64,000 nt of DNA, from NCBI RefSeq assembly GCF_963678635.1, contig NC_087068.1, forward strand, positions 59,520,872-59,584,871. The letters run 5' to 3'. Every line of letters starts with the position of its first letter. Positions within the stretch are counted from its first letter, which is position 1. Position numbers and translations under genes: made by a program. Below the pieces are notes generated by a model. That model saw only the letters and a program-made list of their open reading frames with translations, was not told the origin of the DNA and ran no database searches. Of this stretch, positions 26,758 to 38,800 are shown piece after piece. The DNA comes from Symsagittifera roscoffensis. Taxonomy: Eukaryota > Xenacoelomorpha > Acoela > Convolutidae.

Positions 26758-28261
26758 CCCATCCGGGGCTTAGAGAGTTTTTAGTTTTTAATTGTTTGAT
26801 GTGAAGGACGGGTGATGTAGTTTTTTTTGAAGTTGCGAGCATTGACTTCTTGGAGAAAAGAGAAGTGTTGCTAATTTCGATTTCGTTAAGCTTAGAGCAA
26901 GACTACGTGCAGGAAGAAGTTTGACTTTTCCGGGCGAAGTGCCGAGTGACTAGGATTGGTACGTGTAGTCAACATCGAGATAGCCATTGTTCTGGTTCAT
27001 TGTTTTTCCTTTGCTGCGATGTTGAGTCCATACTTTAAATTCTTAGAGAGTAGTGACTTTAGGCAGCAAATCGAATAGATTTGCCATTCCGAAGTTAGAA
27101 TGTGATTGGGTTGTCGTCTCTTTTGCTGCTCGTTCCTTGAGCTCTAAGAAATCTATACATACTACATTCATTTTTTACATATATAATAACCTTTTGTTAT
27201 TTAAGTTTTAGTTATGATTTGTAACTAATTGTTATCGCTAAAGCGTTTTACTTTAGTTTGGATATTTTAGGAGTCGCTCACACTAGAGCATTTCTTGGCA
27301 AAAATAGAATGTGAATCACAAAGCGTGGTGTAAGGCTGTGGGTTAGGCCGGCTATAGAGTATGCTCAGGACGACCCTCTGGTTGGTGAGGCCAAGAGTGG
27401 GGTATGTTTTTATTGTCTCTTTGTGCAGAGTCTCTTTTTGTGTTCAACCTTTTGTGTCATTTTATTACTTGTTTTTCTCTTTTTTGTTTTGGTTGTATCC
27501 TTTTCTCAAAATTGTAATTTTTTGTTTTGGGTTTGTCTTTCGACTGTTTTGTGTCTTATTTGATTGTGGTAAAACTTGAAAATGGCCTTCAAAATAATAA
27601 ATTATCCAGTTTTAATCTGGTTTTAATGTAGTTTGGGTACTGTGGGTTTTTCTTTCTGAGTCATACTATTAGTTTGTGGACTTGTGATGTCAGTAAGCTG
27701 CAATGGTTATTTCAGTTTACTTTATAATTCCTTCCAACCTGGTTAAAGGAAACTTTGAAACGTGTGAAAAACAGTTAGAGTTGTTATCAGTGAAAGTAAA
27801 AAAACTTAAAATCATAATCTGAATAATTTTTTGCGGGCGAGCTGTGCAATTGTGGAAAAGTGTGTGATTTATGGGCGAGTGAATGATTTGAATACAAAAG
27901 AGACGTCTTGTAGAAAGGTTGTTATTCTTTTGATTTATCTGCAATTTTTTTATGAATTTACTACATTGAAATATTAAGTTTACTGCTTATGGGGAATTTT
28001 CTAATGAACTTACTGCTTTGTAAAAAATAATTTTTTGTTTGGAAGAATTATTTATGAACTTACTGCAATTTGAAGGTAAATTTTAATGCTTTTATTTATT
28101 CTGCAATTAGTTAAAATTATTTTAAAATTTCTAGAAAAAAGTTTTCATTTTTTTTGTTTAATTTAGATGATTGCGTGATGAAGAATAAAAAAGAAAATGA
28201 AACCTTTACAAATAGTGGTTAGTTGTGTTTTGGAAATTATTAGTTAAAGATACTGAATTAT
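26758..28261 (-). other. 3' untranslated region of element 2
   Basis: It corresponds to the element 1 3' UTR. The block with GGGTTAGGCCGGCTATAGAGTATGCTCAGGAC at 27339-27370 and the poly-pyrimidine stretches after it align. No gene is supported. Confidence 0.65.
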
Positions 28262-29938
28262 ATTTATTCATCGTCGGCGTAAAATCCATTTGGGAAAATC
28301 TTGTGAATAGTGTCCGATGATGTTAAGGGTTTAGCAAGCAAGCGGGTGATATATTTAGTTTGCAGTAGAGGCCATAGGGGTTTAAGTGCTTTGATGATCT
28401 TTTGCTCATCACTACTGGGTGAGAGTTTGTGCGGAGTGTTTTGGAGTAGATTATAAAGTTTATGGTTTTAGTTAGTGTTGTGATTAAATTCTAGGATTGA
28501 GACTTCAATGGGCTGTATATATTCGTGAGGGACAATTAGTGGACGGGTTTCATCAAGGTTGAAAGTTCTGGTTAGTGGACAAAGTATAAGCATTTGTCGT
28601 ATAGAATCGTAGTTTCTGATGATACATTGTACGTTAGTGTTTTTTATACAGTATGTAAAATTGAAGAAGAAGGGTGAAGTATATTTAGACTTAATAAATT
28701 GAAATCGATGTTGCGGGTTTCGTGATGTTGTATTAGCTGTGTAGTGGTGTTGGATAAATTTATAATAAATGTATGTGTGAGTTTGTTTTGTGCGTAACAA
28801 TATTTGATGTGAGCAGTGTAAGTCGCGTTCTTTTGGTGTTCAAAAATTGAAGTTTATTGAAAAATGGTTACATTTATTGAAATAGGTGTCGTAGGCTTTT
28901 GTGTCGCGAAGTGCTGTTGATATAACATGATCAAATTTTGTATTCAAGCAGCTGGTGATAAATACATATTGAGATCTTATAAAAAAATTTCAGTTAGTTG
29001 GGGGTTAGCCTTAGTATCGTCTTCTAAAAAGATATCCTCCATATATCGAGCAATGGCGTGATCATAATTGTTAATGGAAAATCGGTTTGTTTTCTGAGCA
29101 TTGAATCTATTTAGTGTTTGGGTTATTCCGATGGTTGTGAATTGCTTTTCATGAAGTGATGTGGTTAGGTGATGTAATCGAGTGTGACACAATTCATTGT
29201 CGCCTGGGTTGTTATATAATGGGAGTGATAACGGTTTACTGAAATGATAATATGAGGTCCATGAAAGTGCGGGAAACACGGCATGTTCCTTAACGTAAGT
29301 TCGTTGATCGTTTTTGGTATTTGTGTTATAGTAAGTGTACTGTGGAGAAAATGGTAAGCACACTTGTAGGAATTCTTTCGTGTTAGTTTGAAGTGGGTAA
29401 CTGAAATCATTCGTGGTGGTCTAGGGTTAGAAGGCATTTGAGCATTGGTTTGCTTACGTTTAAATACTCGGTGGGCTCGGGTTTTTTCAGTAGCGGATGC
29501 TGGGTTGGAGGATTTGGAGGATATCATGGTTTGTAAATGGTGATAAATTGTTAGTGTGCTAGGGTTTTGAAGCTGTTGTTGTAGAGTTATAAAATAATCT
29601 TATTCATTCTCGAGTTTTTCAGTAATGGGGCTAAAGGGGTCAGTTGGGTCGCTGGTCATTGGGGAGAAAATTGGGGTTGCATCAGTGTAGGGTTGTATGG
29701 GTTAGGCTCGGAGTCTGCGAATTCATCTGGGGTTTCAATATCAGAGTGGTTAAATTCAGAAAACAGTGTGAAAAACTGCGTTTGTTGAAGTGTCATCTGA
29801 ATCCATGCTTGGTGAATTATTAGTGTATGATGGTACAAGATAAGGAGTGAAATCAGAAAGAGATATGTTTAGAGAGAGACAATGGAGATTGAATGGGTAT
29901 GAAAGGGAACGGTTGAGGGATCCAATCTGGCAGCTCAT
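28262..29938 (-). pseudogene. ORF4 pseudogene of element 2
   Basis: The minus-strand frames at 29756-29938, 28977-29363 and 28468-28800 give pieces closely similar to ORF4 of element 1: the MSCQIGSLNRS start, IETPDEFADSEPNPYN, PALSWTSYYHFSKPLSLPL, MLRTKQTHTYIYYKFIQ and RPLIVPHEYIQPIEV. The reading is broken by several shifts and stops. The acceptor TTTTTTTAG before CCCACGATGAGC is intact. The splice donor after the ORF4 stop of element 1 is not preserved. Confidence 0.85.
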
Positions 29939-30014
29939 CGTGGGCTAAAAAAATGGTTGTTGTGAGAACAGAAATTGATGGTATGTGGCTGTTCTATAAT
30001 TTGTTCATACGTTT

Positions 30015-32531
30015 CTTCTACATTTAGTTGCTGGGCTATTATGTGAGTAACTGGACTTTGTCGATAACTATGACTTGTAGAGATGTGCGCTGTTAGGGCT
30101 ACATTTCTGTAATTTTGCGGTACTAAAGATAATGGATGGTTATTATTTAAAGTGTGTAGTTATGGTGCAGTATTGGTTTTTGTTGTCTTGTAATTTATCA
30201 TATGCATTTGGTGTGGTTGATAGTTTTTTGTTATATTCATTCATTTGAGCGTCTAGAAAAACTTTGCTAATTGAGGTTGAAAATATTCCGAAAATCCTGC
30301 AAAAAGTATGCGTGCTACGTTTGCTTGTTTGTTTGCTTGTGTGTTTATTGCGCATGTATTATAGATTCCTTTCAATAATGAGGAGAGAAAACGAAAAAAT
30401 AAACATTGCAGGGTCATCCTAGAAAGTCGAGAAGTTCGTTTTTCAAATTACAAAACTAAAAATATTGATGGGTGATATAAATTTGGAACGGTCTTTTCAC
30501 CGTTTAAATAAATGCACTCGTTTTTATCTTTAAAGTATCCAATGTAGTCTTGTGTATAGATGTCTGAAAATCCTACGGTTTCTGCAAGTTTTCTTAAGTT
30601 TTGGTCGATGGATTGTCTTTGAATCGTATACATTTTTGTAAAGAGTTCTTGGAATTGTTGTGTGTGGATGTGAGGTTGTATATCTAGTCTAGAGTACACA
30701 TCTATTGATTAAAAAACTATTTTTGGGTTTCCAGCAATAGCTCTTATACTTTCTAGTGAAAAACTTCTTTAGTTGTGGCATAAGTGTTGAATATGGCGTG
30801 AGAAAATAATTTTTATCTTCATCGGGATTTAACTGTGCAATATTGTGGACATTTTCAGATCCACATGGGACAGCTGTATCCCAAAAATATGTTCTCCTAG
30901 AAAGTGTGTCAACAAAATGTACTTTATTTTTGTAGAATATGGGGATTATTTTGTAACATCTTTTGTCTTTAAATACATATTATGGTGATATTTTTTCGTA
31001 CATTGTAATACCATAGTATATTTAATTCGTAGTCAATAAAACTTAATTTAATTCCTGACAACAAAATCCTGCATAAAGTATTTTTAATACTGCAAGTGCA
31101 AGTGATTGTAAAATTTGTGTTCGTTCAAGTTCACATAAGTGACGAAAAGTTTCTAGTTCCGATAGTGACATTTCTTGAAAAATTCTTTTTTTCGTATAGT
31201 CTATTTTTATGTCTAAGTGAATGTCACAGTAAATTGCACCAATATAGGTATTGTTCATAAGTGATAGTTCTTGTAAACGTGTACTGCTTTTGTCTTGTCG
31301 TCAAAGTTTTCCACCAGTTCTTCCTGTATTTTTCAGAAATGTTAATGGGACGTATGAGTTTTCGTCACGGATTGAAATGGGATGTGTAAGAATCGGGTTA
31401 TTGATTAGTATTTCTGTGTTCATGTCAAAACCTTTTTCGTATTAGACAAGAATTTCTGAGTATTGTGTTTTATTAAGTGGAGTGTTATATTTGCAAGCGA
31501 GTTCTGTTTTTGGGTAGATTTGAAAACGTGTCAATTTGTTTTGTACATTATTGATATTGTTGAAACGTTGATTGTTTTGTCGGACTTTTTCAGGGTTTAG
31601 TTTATCATAAGGGATGGATTCAATAAAATATTTTTGATGAAGTTTTCTTATTCTTGGGTGTATTCTTGCAGCTTGAAAGGTGGTATATGTGTCTTCGGGG
31701 ACCAAACAAAAATTGCTCGTGTTCTCGTTGTTGGATCGCAATTACCTTGATCATTTTACAAAATAGCCGTATTTCTTGATAAATTATAGTGTCGTTTTTT
31801 AAATCTCGTGTTAATTGTACTTTTTTGTAATTGGATTTTCCAATCAAAAAACATAATTTCTAGATATTTTTCCTTTTTGTGTCAGCTTTGCAATTAGAAG
31901 GCTTGTTTATTCCAATGTGTGCTATCCAATTTTTATCGTGAAGATCATACGTGAATTGTCTGTGTGCACCGTGGAACGGTTATTTTTCATCTAATTTTAG
32001 ATGACCTTGGTATCTTTCAAGTTCCGCTTGATGTGCAAAATCTGGAAAAATTTCAAAATTTAATAATTTTTGGTTTGTGCTTTTATTTGTGGTTAATTTT
32101 AATCGATAAGGTTCAATTGTACGATCTTCAGGGCTAAGATGTAAAAGTCTTTCTTTATTACTTTGATAGAAAGATTTGGGATCAGGTCTATTTTTGTTTC
32201 CATTTGAGACTTCGGAACAATGCACTTGTTTCTCTGAGAACAATGCTGTAAATTTGTATCCCGTTAAAGGTGTATCCCGTCAGGCTTTTGAATAAAGTGT
32301 GGTTATTATTTTTGTTGTTTCTAGTTTTTGTGTTTGGGATTCGCATTGAGTTACTTGGTTTATTGCGTGTTTATGTACTGTTTTTTGTACGTTTTCTTCA
32401 CAATCATAGTGTGTGACTAGTAAATCTTGGGGTCCTGTTCGAGGAGAAGAGTTTTTTTGACTGGTTGGCTCTGAAAAAGTAAAAGGAAGTAGGTTTTGAA
32501 GGAGGAGGATTACTAAAAAACACTTGAGTAG
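30015..32531 (-). pseudogene. env: env pseudogene of element 2
   Basis: Broken minus-strand pieces match the element 1 envelope in order: the signal-peptide region, THYDCEEN block (around 32400), ectodomain (31980-32243), the TRFQIYPKTELACKY block (31442-31741), MSLSELETFRHLCELERTQ (31043-31258), the CGSENVHN-like region near 30860 and the QRQSIDQNLRKLAETVG stalk (30448-30699), then the anchor. There are multiple stops and shifts, and no functional product is expected. Confidence 0.85.
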
Positions 32532-33440
32532 AATAGTCCTGAATATGGATTATAGAATGTGATATATTCAAGTGTCTTTTTTGTATATCTATCGTTTTTA
32601 TAGATCATTTCTGTTGTGATAAATGGGGGAGGTAATGATTGAGCTGTTATATTTGGTGGAGCTAGGGGGAGAGGGTAATGTACTACATTGTTGCTTTTTA
32701 CTGTTATTTCATAATTAAGTGTCAGATTGTCTTGTGTAAGGATTTGTCTATTGTATTCCTGTGTTTCTTTATGAATGTCGTGTCTATATTCTAATCTGTT
32801 GAGTGCCCAGTTATGTAGTCTGTTACTGTCGATGTGTTGACCAAACCATGGAGGGGATGCTACGATTGTATTCCAATCTAATCATAGGGTTTATTATTGG
32901 TTAAATGTTCCTCATATCTATCGTCTAAGTTTCTAGGGAAAATTGGAGGAAATGATGTTGTTGATGTCTGACCTATTGAAGGTGTTGAAGGAAGTGAGAG
33001 GGTTTCTGGTAATGACAAAGATCTATCTGATGAGATTTCTATAGGGTCGTTTACCAAGTTTTGTTCACATTGAGTGAAAGCTTGGGTCATTCAATGTGGG
33101 AGACGTTTTGTTGAAGTTGGGGGGTTAAAGTTATGGGGGATTTCACGAATTTGTTCGGAAGTGAGGGTTGATCCTAGGTAATCCGATGGTATGTTCGGAT
33201 TATTTTGTTGTGAAGAAGCTTCTAATGGTGGGGGTATTTTGAATTGTACTACTGGAATGATCTAGAGGATTTGGGATTGGTGATGAGGGTATAATACAAT
33301 AATCTCTGGGAGTTGTAAAATTTATATTTCTAGTGGAAAAGTTCATCGACACATTAATGTAATCGGATAGTTCGCTTGTTAGTACCTCACTTGAAGAAGC
33401 AAAATCCTTTTTGCAATTGAAATTAGACTTCATGAAAAGC
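32532..33440 (-). pseudogene. ORFX pseudogene of element 2
   Basis: Minus-strand pieces such as ISSDRSLSLPETLSLPSTPSIGQTS and STRNINFTTPR correspond to ORFX of element 1. The match fades near 33350-33440, which is the truncation point. It shows that ORFX is an old family component. Confidence 0.75.
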
Positions 33441-33701
33441 CCTCAACGACATGAGATTTCTCGTCGAAAAGAAATAACTAGAACAAATAGTCGGAGCTCA
33501 ACCACTAACATTGAATCAGTAGTTTCAACGTTTTCATCCAATTTTTTAAATACCCAGACATCATCCAGACAAACTTTAGACGCGATGCACATCAGACAGG
33601 CCAGGAGTTTAGATTCCTTGGCTTACAATAACTTGGTAATTTTGTCAAAAAAACCTGGGGGAGAATACAGCAAATTCGTCGATCCTCGAATCGAGACCTG
33701 A
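33432..33701 (+). CDS. Short open frame beside the truncated end of element 2, unknown
   Basis: About 90 codons from an ATG at 33432 to TGA, Ser/Thr/Arg-rich, ending in a plausible-looking stretch (LDAMHIRQARSLDSLAYNNLVILSK is too degenerate to place in a family). It begins at the breakpoint of element 2. It may be the remnant of a host exon into which the element inserted, or a chance frame. Confidence 0.2.
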   Translation: MKSPQRHEISRRKEITRTNSRSSTTNIESVVSTFSSNFLNTQTSSRQTLDAMHIRQARSLDSLAYNNLVILSKKPGGEYSKFVDPRIET

Positions 33702-34205
33702 AAACCATCAAGCATGTGAACCGATATCAATAAGCTCAAATGCTAGAAGGTCTCTTTTAATTCCAACTTCAGTTGTCACAACACAACAATCAACATCGCT
33801 TTTAATACATCAATCGCAAGAACAAATGTCCGTGTCCAATACACTCCTCAAAGAATGCTCGATAATTTTAAAGGAAACAGTGCAAGTGCCTCTCAAACAG
33901 CCTTTCATCAGTTTCAGACTATGATGACCCCAGTATCAATTGCGCACACTAATTGAAACCTGTTACCTGCTTTATCGACAGCAAACAGCTCGGCCGGCGT
34001 TCAACAGAAATATTTCTTTCTGCATCCCTCTAGCTGACCAACTGTAAATGTTTTCAGTTTTGCTCACGCAAAAAGCCGTCGAAATTCATCACTACCACAA
34101 CCAGCACTTTTAGCCTGCACTCAACAAGGACATTGCATGTTAGAGAGAGCCAGCAACAAGCATCTAGCAATCCATATAAGTAGTATGCATATAGTGCACT
34201 AGGAT
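33702..34205. other. Non-coding DNA
   Basis: No gene, RNA or repeat is recognised. It ends in a G run at about 34207. Confidence 0.5.
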
Positions 34206-34400
34206 CGGGGGGGGGGGGTTGTCATACATGGATGACCATTAGGTATAAATCATAATGGTCACCATGTATTAAATGATCAGCAATGGTCACCATGTAATAA
34301 TCCTAATTGTCACCATGTATAATTTTATACCTAATGGTCACTATGTAATAATCCTAATTGTCACCATGTATAATTTTATACCTAATAGTCCTCATGTAAA
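34206..34400. repeat. G run followed by short CACCATG-type tandem repeats
   Basis: After about 11 G, the phrase TAATTGTCACCATGTATAATTTTATACCTAA repeats with ATGGTCACYATGTAATAATCC between copies (period about 59 bp, roughly 2.5 copies). Earlier, more degenerate ATGGTCACCAT units precede it. ATGGTCACCAT is nearly self-complementary. Confidence 0.7.
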
Positions 34401-36318
34401 ACTTCGGTATATTATTGAGTATTCCCACTGAACGTTGTGGAAACGGGAATGGAATTATGTTTTGGTCGGTGCATGTTTTCCCTTCTAAAGTTGGGGGTAT
34501 TGGTTTGTTTACATGTAAAATGACGTTATATACCTATTATATGCGACCAAACTATATGGTATATAGGAAAGCACACGAATTTGGCAGCGTAGCTTAACTG
34601 TTGGCTGCGGTGAACGATTTCCTTCAAAAATGCATGTTTTATTACTGAATCTCGAAGAAAGCAAAATTCGTCAAGTGCGGCGGCCGCCACCTCTATTTAG
34701 GCAAAAACCAATTTGACCGAAATAAGAATGAAAAATTTCGTTCAGCCAAATGAAGGTAAAAACAAAGAAAAATTACGAAACACTGAAAACTCTAAAATAA
34801 TGAAATTGGCTTGAAAATTTCGACATTTCCATTTTCCGTGTCTACAGGAGACTGAAAAAACTTCTAAAATCTATGACAAAAGCTTTGATTTAATAGAAAG
34901 GTTGAAAGAGCTAATAAGTTGAAGTGGGTTAAGATCTTGAAAAACGAGAACACTGATGAAAACCAAAATGGCCGATTAATTTTGCTGCAGCCATTTCTAA
35001 GACTTGCATATACCACTTTTTATAATAAAAAGGATACAATTTTCGGGGCTTCTAGAAAACGTTTAGTATTTCCTATTAACTTTTTTGCGCTAACAGAAAT
35101 GTTGAAAATATTCATCAAAGCGGACCTAGAAACTGTGGGAAAACTGTTATTTGTGTGCCAATATATACGACAGCACAGAGTGACCATCGAATAAAGCAGG
35201 TAAAAACGTATTTGCGACTTTTAAGGAAAGTAGTTATTCAAATTAGAGCAAATTCATTCGGGAAAGACTGAACACAAACTAAGACAAGTTATGGATACAG
35301 ACTCAAAACTTGATATGAGTTCGGAGTTATAATTTGAGCATCCAAAATTTTTGTTTTTTCCAATAAAAGAATATGCAATTAAATAATTTTTAATTTGATA
35401 CTACAATCTAGTCAACTGTTCTCAGTATCTTCTAATTAACTCAATTTGGCTTTAGCAAGAGCTTTCTTTTCAAAATTTTGAAGCGCTATCATTTATTATC
35501 ATTGATTAACCCTCTGTTCAACAAATTAAATTTTGAGTTTTTCAATATAAATCTGATCTTTTGAATGTTTCCATGATTACGCTATTGTCTCTCAAAATAC
35601 GATGGCTTTTTGACCAAAATATTCGATTATTCATCTGCAACTAATTGTGTTATCAAGAGTTCAACCTTTCTTTCAATATATGTTTGAGGTGATCACTATT
35701 AGCAGTATCAAAACAGTTCGCATCATGATATTTCTTCTCATTTTCGCATGGATATTTGTCTTCTCTGTTAACAAAACATGTCTTCGAAAAACGGTTAGTT
35801 GTTCGAAATTTTAAGATAAAAAATCAAACCTTATCGTCAACACTCTACCTGAATCTTCGGATTCCGTCAGGATGATAGCTGCTTCACACTAAACAACGCT
35901 TTCACACCAATTTGGCTACAGCAGTTTCCGAAAACTTGTAAGTGCCATTTTGTAGTTTCAATGCATTTCGATAAACGTCAATTATGTTGTGTTATCTTAA
36001 GCTAGAACGACTAACAAAGACATGTTTAATTTGACAATAAGAAGTTTGTTAGACAGTTTTACTTTGAGGAATTAAAATTTTGAGCCTCAATGCAGAAAGA
36101 CTTGCTATAATTTCAAACAAAAAAAGGCGTAAGCATTTTGAGCTATTTCATAAAAAGCTCTATCGACTAAATAAATCTTGAATTGGAAAAAAAAGTGGTA
36201 CTGACTGTTAATCTGATTACACAATTGCTTCACTTCTGTGGGTTTATAACTTTGATTCAAAATTATGATTTTTCAATTGAAAACAATTGAAAATTTGTGG
36301 TTTTTAGAGATTGATCAA
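34401..36318. other. Non-coding or unassigned DNA
   Basis: Frames of 60-91 codons exist (for example 34919-35194) but show no motif, codon pattern or splice context that supports them. AT-rich throughout. Confidence 0.4.
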
Positions 36319-36594
36319 TCATCTTTCAAATATACAATACCTGTCACTGAGACTTTGCTCGCTTACCGTCTTCAGCTCTACCAGCCGCATGTTTGCACGA
36401 TCAATGATTTTCCTCAACAAACCATAAATTTTTTCTAATAAGTTTCTTATCGTAATTTTTACCTCTATGAGCAGCAGTTCATCAAACCTTTGGACTCCAT
36501 GCTGTCTCCAATTGGACTTGTTGTTTGATGCTTCCATCGACAAAATTTTGTGAAAACTTGAAAACTGATCTTTCTTGTTACAATTTTGAAACAT
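36319..36594 (-). CDS. Candidate host exon on the minus strand (91 codons), weak
   Basis: The product is helical in character, with a stretch LLLIEVKITIRNLLEKIYGLLRKIIDRANMRL that could form an amphipathic or coiled helix. Near its end, after SLSDR, the DNA reads GACAG|GTATTG on the minus strand, a fair splice donor at 36340/36341. This would make it the first coding exon of a host gene. No partner exon could be found, and no family is recognised. Confidence 0.25.
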   Translation of the reverse strand: MFQNCNKKDQFSSFHKILSMEASNNKSNWRQHGVQRFDELLLIEVKITIRNLLEKIYGLLRKIIDRANMRLVELKTVSEQSLSDRYCIFER

Positions 36595-36779
36595 TTTTCA
36601 TAATCATTGACTGCAGATAAATTGAAATTATCAATGCAACATATGCAACTTTTTCAAAGTGAAATGTTCACAATGAGGATACCTGGAAGATCAAATATTT
36701 CGCGGAAAATTTTTTTTAAAAAAATTATCAAATTGTTTTGCAAATCAAGAAAATGAAAAAAAACTGTCATTATAGTGTC

Positions 36780-38800
36780 TGGTTGATTATTCTAGAATAT
36801 TCGAGTTACATATTTGGATTGAGTTACATATATACTTTTATATGAAATAACATAAACGATTACAACTAAACTCAAACATATATACCCCACCAAACATATA
36901 AAGCTGCATACTTGTAAACCTAAAAAACTTAAACACATTTTCATAACTTGCAAACTTAAATGCATACTCACAAAAAACAGTCATGCGTATTTTATTACAA
37001 ACATACGTTTATTCATACACAATTAAATACTTACATAAGGTTAATCATGCAAACTTACATACAAAAACAATTACGTACACACTTACTGAATACAAACATA
37101 CATACATGTATACATAAGTACAAACTTCCATAAACACATACATACCTGCATACATAGATACATACATACAAACTTACATATATACATACATATATAAAGT
37201 TACTTAGAGACATTCATACAACCATACGTACAAAATTACATACATATATGCAAAAATACTTCTATACATACAAACATTCAAAAATGAAGTCTTACTAAAG
37301 GTATGAATACAAACGTACATAGTCTTATACATAAGAAGAATGCAAATAAACTACCATACAAACATAAATTTTACATACTTGCTTACTTGCTTTTAAACCT
37401 GCAACCAATTATACGAAAATTTTGCTTACATACATGCAAAGATTTCACTTATTAGTTCTGCTGACTTTCAAAATACAAGCACATGTAAACACACAAACCA
37501 ACTTGCATTCACTTCACACTTTCAAGACAAATTTATACACACATTCAGACAAAAAGAATCACGCATTACAGACTGGCATTCACATGTGTTTACATAAAAT
37601 CATATAAACGTGCCATTCATACTCATATACGAATATGTATAAGTACTTGCCTACAAAAAGACATGGAATGTACTTTACAAGCATGCAATTACTCATGTGT
37701 ACACACTTTCCGTTTAAACAGACATAAAACTTCAATCATAAGTTTGTACAATTTGCAAACCAGCTAATTTTTAATTTCTTTTAAACTGAAAAACATACAT
37801 TGATACAAAATAATTGCTGGTCTTCATTAACTCAATCAAGCGGATTGGCTTTCGAGAATTCTTATTTACATAAAAACATAAAAATATACATAACTTCTAA
37901 ATACTCAAATGAATACACACAAATAGTATGTGCATACATGATTAACTACATTTACACATGCAAAAAATTGTATACTTTTGCATAGATACATACATTTTAC
38001 ATAAATAGACACACACGCAAGTTTTGCTTTCATACATGCAAAGATTTTACTTATTAGTTCTGCTGGCCTTTGAAATACAAACACATGTAAACACACAAAC
38101 CAACTTGCATTCACTTCACACATTCAGACAATAAGAATCACGCATTACAGACTGGCATTCATACGTCTTTACATACAATCATATAAACGTGCCTTTCATA
38201 CTGATATACGAATATGCATAAGTAATTGCCTAAAAACATACATTGGTTGAAAAAATATGCTTGTATTTATTCACTCAATCAAGCGGACATGCAGCCAAGA
38301 GTTCTTACTTACATAAAAACATACAAATTTACGTAACTTCTAAATACTCAAATGAGTACACACAAACATTATGTACATACATGATTAATTACATTCATAC
38401 ATGCAAAAAGTTGTACACTTTTACATAGATACATACAGTTTACATAAATACACACATACGCAAAGCATATGTGCGTACATATATATTATGCTTATAGTAT
38501 CTTGTCTAACTTTCAAGAAAAACTAGAAACATTAGTAAAATTCAAGTTGGGTTATAGTTATTCTTCTAGTTACAATTGTTTTGGTTTACACGCGCATAAG
38601 GAAAAAAATTGTACTCATACTTACAAACACATCAACTTGCATAGATACACGCATACACAAAAAGTACTTTTTTTTGCATTTGTTTATAGATTACTAGAAA
38701 TGTTCACACAAAAATATATTCATTACGTTTTACGTATAAATATATTCAAATACAGTCAAACCTACATACACACTTTGATTTTTACAATGCAAACGTCGCA
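36780..38800. repeat. ACAT/CATA microsatellite-rich zone
   Basis: Degenerate (CATA)n and ACATACAT runs dominate about 2 kb, with longest clean stretches near 37095-37200. Short frames inside it, full of His/Thr/Tyr, are products of the repeat. No gene is supported. Confidence 0.85.
37434..38430. repeat. Tandem duplication inside the microsatellite zone
   Basis: TACATGCAAAGATTT.ACTTATTAGTTCTGCTG occurs near 37434 and 38034. The block ACTCAATCAAGCGGA...TACTCAAATGA recurs near 37830 and 38273. Offsets differ (about 600 and 443 bp), so a segment was duplicated and one copy then gained or lost ~150 bp. Confidence 0.7.

Larger units (their letters stand above)
26385..33440 (-). mobile_element. Element 2: decayed, 5'-truncated minus-strand copy of the element 1 family
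   Basis: Read on the minus strand from high to low coordinates, it contains ORFX, env, the ORF4 acceptor, ORF4, a 3' UTR and one LTR, in the order of element 1. Everything from ORF0 to the small membrane ORFs is missing. All genes carry stops and shifts. The LTR is clearly diverged from those of element 1, so it is an old insertion. It lies in opposite orientation to element 1, about 3.6 kb away, giving a large imperfect inverted repeat. The left flank before the LTR end is AACC; the other end is lost, so no target duplication can be checked. Confidence 0.9.
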
